Assembly: GCA_008000375.1 (NCBI GenBank)
Contig: SMOI01000262.1
Span: forward strand, 1 to 44,760
DNA length: 44,760 nucleotides
Reading direction: 5' to 3'
DNA from: Poteriospumella lacustris
Taxonomy: Eukaryota > Sar > Chrysophyceae > Chromulinales > Dinobryaceae
Below are positions 43,436 through 44,760 of this stretch, piece by piece. The notes beneath the pieces were generated by a model. It was not told the origin of the DNA and did no database searches. It saw only the letters and a list, made by a program, of their open reading frames with translations. Within the stretch, counting starts at the first letter, position 1. Each line of letters opens with the position of its first letter. A program made the translations under genes and the position numbers.

Positions 43436-44620
43436 ATGTCTATAAACTTTGAATCCTACTGCCAAGCTCATCCATCCGCGTTTGAACAAGACCATCTACT
43501 TGTGAATCGTGATCTCTCCAACCTTTGGGAGGTCCTCAACGATTATGGTGTTGCCGTTGTTCCAAATCTGCTAAGTACCGAAGAATGTGAAAGTAGCATT
43601 TCGCACATTAACAACTTCTATGCAAGCTTGACGAAAAATATGGCCAGACCATTCGATGCGTCCGATGCGAGTACTTATGCAACTTTGAAGGGTCTGCATA
43701 ACTTGCACTCCATGCTCTATCAGAGCTACGGAATCGGCCAATGCCAAGGTTCCTGGGACATACGACAAAATCCAAAAGTTTTTGAAGTATTTCAACGACT
43801 TTGGGAGAATGATGACTTGCTGTGCAGCATGGATGGGCTTTCGTTTCAGATCGCCCCCGAAGCTGAAGGCAGTCGAGGTGATGCTTCTTACTTCCAGAAC
43901 ACTTGGTTCCATACGGATCAAAGCTACACGAGAAATGATCTTGAGTGCATACAAGGGCAAGTGCCATTGCATGATGTCGCTCCAGGAGACGCTACTTTGG
44001 TAGTCTTGGAAGGATCTCATCGCTTCCACAAGGCGTTCGCCGAACGGTTTGGCGCGGGTAGTGTTTCCGATTGGTGCTTATTGGGGCAACGAGGAAAGGA
44101 AAAAGGAGAAGGCTACCTCAAATTCTACGCCGATATGGGCTGCACCGAGAAGAGGATAACTTGTCCTCGGGGATCTTTAGTCTTGTGGGACAGCCGAACA
44201 ATTCATTGCGGGAGCGGGCCTATTCGGAATCGCCCCTGCCCTGATCATTGGCGACGCGTGGTATATGTATGCATGACTCCTCGATATCTGTGCACGGATA
44301 AGAATATGGATTTGCGGATAAAGGCTTTTCAAGAATTGCAAACTACCTCTCATTGGCCGCATCGCTTGAACATCTTTCGAAAATGTCAAGGCAGTACAGG
44401 ACCGGGAAGTTTGATAAATCTTGAGGACCAGAAATGTCCTGAGTTGACCGAAATTGGACAGCGGCTTCTACTAGGAAATGAAGGAGCTTCGCAATTCGCC
44501 GAAATCATTTGTCGAGCCCCAACAGTTTCAAGTGGAGTTAGTCTGGATGGTACTTCTACGAGCGAGAACCGATCTCAAACTGGAAAGAAATCAAAGGCGG
44601 TCTCTCAGAAGAAGAAATAA
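43436..44620 (+). CDS. Phytanoyl-CoA dioxygenase-like Fe(II)/2-oxoglutarate oxygenase
   Basis: Single-exon, 394-residue enzyme of the PhyH family, non-heme iron oxygenases that hydroxylate small molecules using 2-oxoglutarate and O2. The iron triad is present: His159 and Asp161 in WFHTDQSY, and His257 in WDSRTIHCGSG. Arg273/Arg274 (DHWRRVVYV) is positioned to bind the 2-oxoglutarate carboxylate. GDATLVVLEGSHRFHKAF is the usual core strand between the ligands. The N-terminus contains LNDYGVAVVPNLLS, typical of the family's first strand. No peroxisomal targeting signal is visible: the C-terminus is SQKKK, not SKL, and no obvious PTS2 is present, so it may not act in phytanate breakdown. The C-terminal 50 residues are basic and disordered. 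The gene is tandem with SLC44, 274 nt downstream. Confidence 0.9.
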   Translation: MSINFESYCQAHPSAFEQDHLLVNRDLSNLWEVLNDYGVAVVPNLLSTEECESSISHINNFYASLTKNMARPFDASDASTYATLKGLHNLHSMLYQSYGIGQCQGSWDIRQNPKVFEVFQRLWENDDLLCSMDGLSFQIAPEAEGSRGDASYFQNTWFHTDQSYTRNDLECIQGQVPLHDVAPGDATLVVLEGSHRFHKAFAERFGAGSVSDWCLLGQRGKEKGEGYLKFYADMGCTEKRITCPRGSLVLWDSRTIHCGSGPIRNRPCPDHWRRVVYVCMTPRYLCTDKNMDLRIKAFQELQTTSHWPHRLNIFRKCQGSTGPGSLINLEDQKCPELTEIGQRLLLGNEGASQFAEIICRAPTVSSGVSLDGTSTSENRSQTGKKSKAVSQKKK

Positions 44621-44621
44621 A
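44616..44621 (+). terminator. AATAAA overlapping the stop codon of the dioxygenase gene
   Basis: The stop TAA (44618-44620) sits inside an AATAAA hexamer, and T-rich sequence follows (CCTTTTATTAGTAGTTTTATTG). It may act as a poly(A) signal, but a motif overlapping a Lys-rich C-terminus can arise by chance. Confidence 0.3.
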
Positions 44622-44760
44622 TCATTGATCCTTTCCTTTTATTAGTAGTTTTATTGTTCTTTATATCCTCGTTTGTAATCCGAATAAGCGGCTTCGAAAC
44701 TCTGCGAGAGTTATGGAGTTTGAGAACAGCAATACCACCAACTTCATTTCGCTTTCTATA

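Overview
The window is nuclear DNA of a eukaryote, most likely a free-living protist. Genes are monocistronic and several are interrupted by short GT-AG introns. I reconstructed 19 introns of 50-83 nt, most of them 61-83 nt. Gene content is unmistakably eukaryotic: a Prp28/DDX23 splicing helicase, a mitochondrial intermediate peptidase, a TRIC-type channel, an R2R3 Myb factor, an SLC44 transporter and a saposin-purple acid phosphatase. Hybrid histidine kinases, H-NOX domains and long homopolymeric tracts also fit a protist. The lineage cannot be fixed from this window.

Layout, left to right: (1) an EF-hand/coiled-coil protein on the minus strand, running off the left edge (1-4567); (2) an IQ-motif protein (4991-7490); (3) an APC-family amino-acid transporter on the minus strand whose C-terminal domain is split by one in-frame stop (8894-12609); (4) a sensor hybrid histidine kinase with H-NOX and HNOBA input domains (13203-16424); (5) a 3.5 kb pyrimidine-rich gene-free block; (6) mitochondrial intermediate peptidase, minus (19977-22739); (7) a 64-residue single-pass membrane protein (23194-23388); (8) a TRIC-like cation channel, minus (23560-24510); (9) an R2R3 Myb protein (25111-27007); (10) Prp28/DDX23, minus (28133-30328); (11) a secreted fucosyltransferase-like enzyme (30685-32733); (12) a giant armadillo-repeat protein (33239-38776); (13) a saposin-purple acid phosphatase, minus (39229-40888); (14) an SLC44 choline-transporter-like protein (41311-43161); (15) a phytanoyl-CoA dioxygenase-like enzyme (43436-44620).

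The genes do not form a pathway or operon. They alternate strand almost strictly, with divergent pairs 356-600 nt apart and convergent pairs between them. Four genes (transporter, histidine kinase, Myb, phosphatase) are followed by flanks that are pyrimidine-rich on their own sense strand.

The most striking item is the histidine kinase. Its input half has the order of animal soluble guanylate cyclase (H-NOX, HNOBA/PAS, signalling helix), but the output is a phosphorelay kinase with a fused receiver instead of a cyclase. The residue aligned with the heme-ligating histidine appears to be serine. The second item is the left-edge gene, an uninterrupted frame of 3.4 kb that a search requiring a stop codon inside the window would miss.
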